Assembly: GCF_003337565.1 (NCBI RefSeq)
Contig: NZ_QPJL01000018.1
Location: 1-64,000 of the forward strand
Reading direction: 5' to 3'
From: Paracoccus lutimaris
Lineage (GTDB): Bacteria; Pseudomonadota; Alphaproteobacteria; Rhodobacterales; Rhodobacteraceae
DNA: 64,000 nucleotides
Below are positions 63,673 to 64,000 of the stretch, in pieces. Position numbers and translations under genes: made by a program. Under the pieces are notes generated by a model. That model had not been told where the DNA came from. It ran no database searches and saw nothing but the letters and a program-made list of their open reading frames with translations. The first letter of the stretch is position 1. Each line of letters opens with the position of its first letter.

Positions 63673-64000
63673 TCAAACCGCACATTTTAACTCAGGTAGG
63701 TTACGGTGGCTGCACGTCCCCGCAACCAAAACTAATTCTCCAATAGTATCAGCATGTTGAGAATCTGCTTTGGCAGATGCCGAACTGATTGCTGCATCAC
63801 GCCCCGCTTTCCGAGGGGCTTTTTTCGTCTGTGCTGCCGCCTCGACGATCTCATGCACCGACTGCCCACAGGCCAGACGCAACAGACTGGCCAGCGCGCC
63901 GTGCAGGTGGATCGCGAGACCGGGTTTGCCGGTCTGGCTCTCCTCCGTTGAAAACGGCACCAGCTCCACCTTCTCGATCAGCGCCCGCAGTGCTTCCTTC
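63673..64000 (-). CDS. Serine recombinase, C-terminal end (runs off right edge)
   Basis: The frame enters from the right edge and stops at 63673. The visible part reads EALRALIEKVELVPF, then GLAIHLHGALASLLRLACG. This is the characteristic end of the large serine recombinases that act in phage and transposon integration. The last 60 residues (after about HEIVEAAAQTKKAPR) look like a low-conservation tail. The catalytic serine domain would lie outside the window. A terminator-like hairpin for the other strand sits inside this tail (63801-63825). Confidence 0.6.
   Translation of the reverse strand, partial: KEALRALIEKVELVPFSTEESQTGKPGLAIHLHGALASLLRLACGQSVHEIVEAAAQTKKAPRKAGRDAAISSASAKADSQHADTIGELVLVAGTCSHRNLPELKCAV
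63801..63825 (+). terminator. Terminator-like hairpin on the plus strand
   Basis: gcccc (63801-63805) pairs with ggggc (63815-63819) around a 9-base loop, and six T residues follow (63820-63825). This is a standard rho-independent terminator for plus-strand transcription, yet no clear plus-strand gene lies just upstream. It overlaps the reading frame of the serine recombinase tail on the other strand. Confidence 0.5.

Noticed and set aside
1..64000. tRNA, rRNA or riboswitch genes
   Set aside because: I saw no cloverleaf-like sequence, CCA-ending tRNA, rRNA core motif or known riboswitch core while reading both strands. A covariance-model scan would be needed to exclude small ones.

Overview
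The window is GC-rich throughout, with alphaproteobacterial-looking genes. The transposon families, the DIP1984-like protein and the codon use suggest a Rhodobacteraceae replicon such as Paracoccus. That assignment is an inference: no rRNA, tRNA or housekeeping gene is present to confirm it. Two unrelated relaxase loci, a tyrosine recombinase, a serine recombinase and many insertion-sequence remnants point to a plasmid, a chromid or an integrated mobile region.

Layout. The left flank (1-11.4 kb) is mobile and worn. It holds a partial gene, a MobV-type relaxase, a truncated tyrosine recombinase, remnants of IS3, IS256 and IS5 elements, and an intact IS1111-type IS110-family element. It also holds a double-HTH/methyltransferase fusion, a MobA/MobC relaxase pair with a hexanucleotide repeat, and broken DUF1254 and outer-membrane genes. 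The right flank (58.6-64 kb) holds a DIP1984-like gene, a metallophosphoesterase, an IS5 element with a 4-bp target duplication, an orphan low-GC PD-(D/E)XK-like nuclease gene, an internally deleted IS256 transposase and the end of a serine recombinase.

Between the flanks lies a 47-kb block (11.47-58.63 kb) with no insertion sequence and no broken gene. It has three transcription units plus a nuclease gene. (A) The plus-strand unit at 11.5-14.7 kb encodes a tandem AAA+ ATPase, a WYL-domain regulator and a 65-residue protein. (B) The minus-strand unit at 26.06-14.7 kb holds five translationally overlapping genes: an unknown protein, a PLD/Tdp1-like phosphodiesterase, a SNF2-type helicase, an AddB-like nuclease and an AddA/UvrD-like helicase-nuclease. 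(C) Divergent from B is a secreted SNase-Excalibur nuclease gene, followed by a 31-kb plus-strand unit of 16 tightly packed genes. Those are a membrane protein with a long disordered tail, a MoxR ATPase, a DUF58 protein, two membrane vWA proteins, an unknown protein, a RavA-type ATPase, four more unknown proteins (two of them membrane proteins), and a 2738-residue membrane-anchored propeller-like protein ending in a peptidoglycan-binding domain. Two TerB-family proteins, a BrxD-like ATPase and a BrxHI/Lhr-like helicase complete the unit.

Working model (inference). The 31-kb unit looks like a cell-envelope-anchored sensing or assembly machine (giant periplasmic protein, vWA proteins and MoxR-type chaperones) joined to a cytoplasmic DNA-acting module (TerB, BrxD-like and BrxHI-like). 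Its layout recalls the logic of Zorya and BREX, but it lacks the defining genes of either. The SNF2/PLD/AddAB-like unit resembles DNA-degrading defence modules such as DISARM, without the methylase or DrmA/DrmB. The whole block is the best candidate in the window for an undescribed anti-phage or stress-response system.
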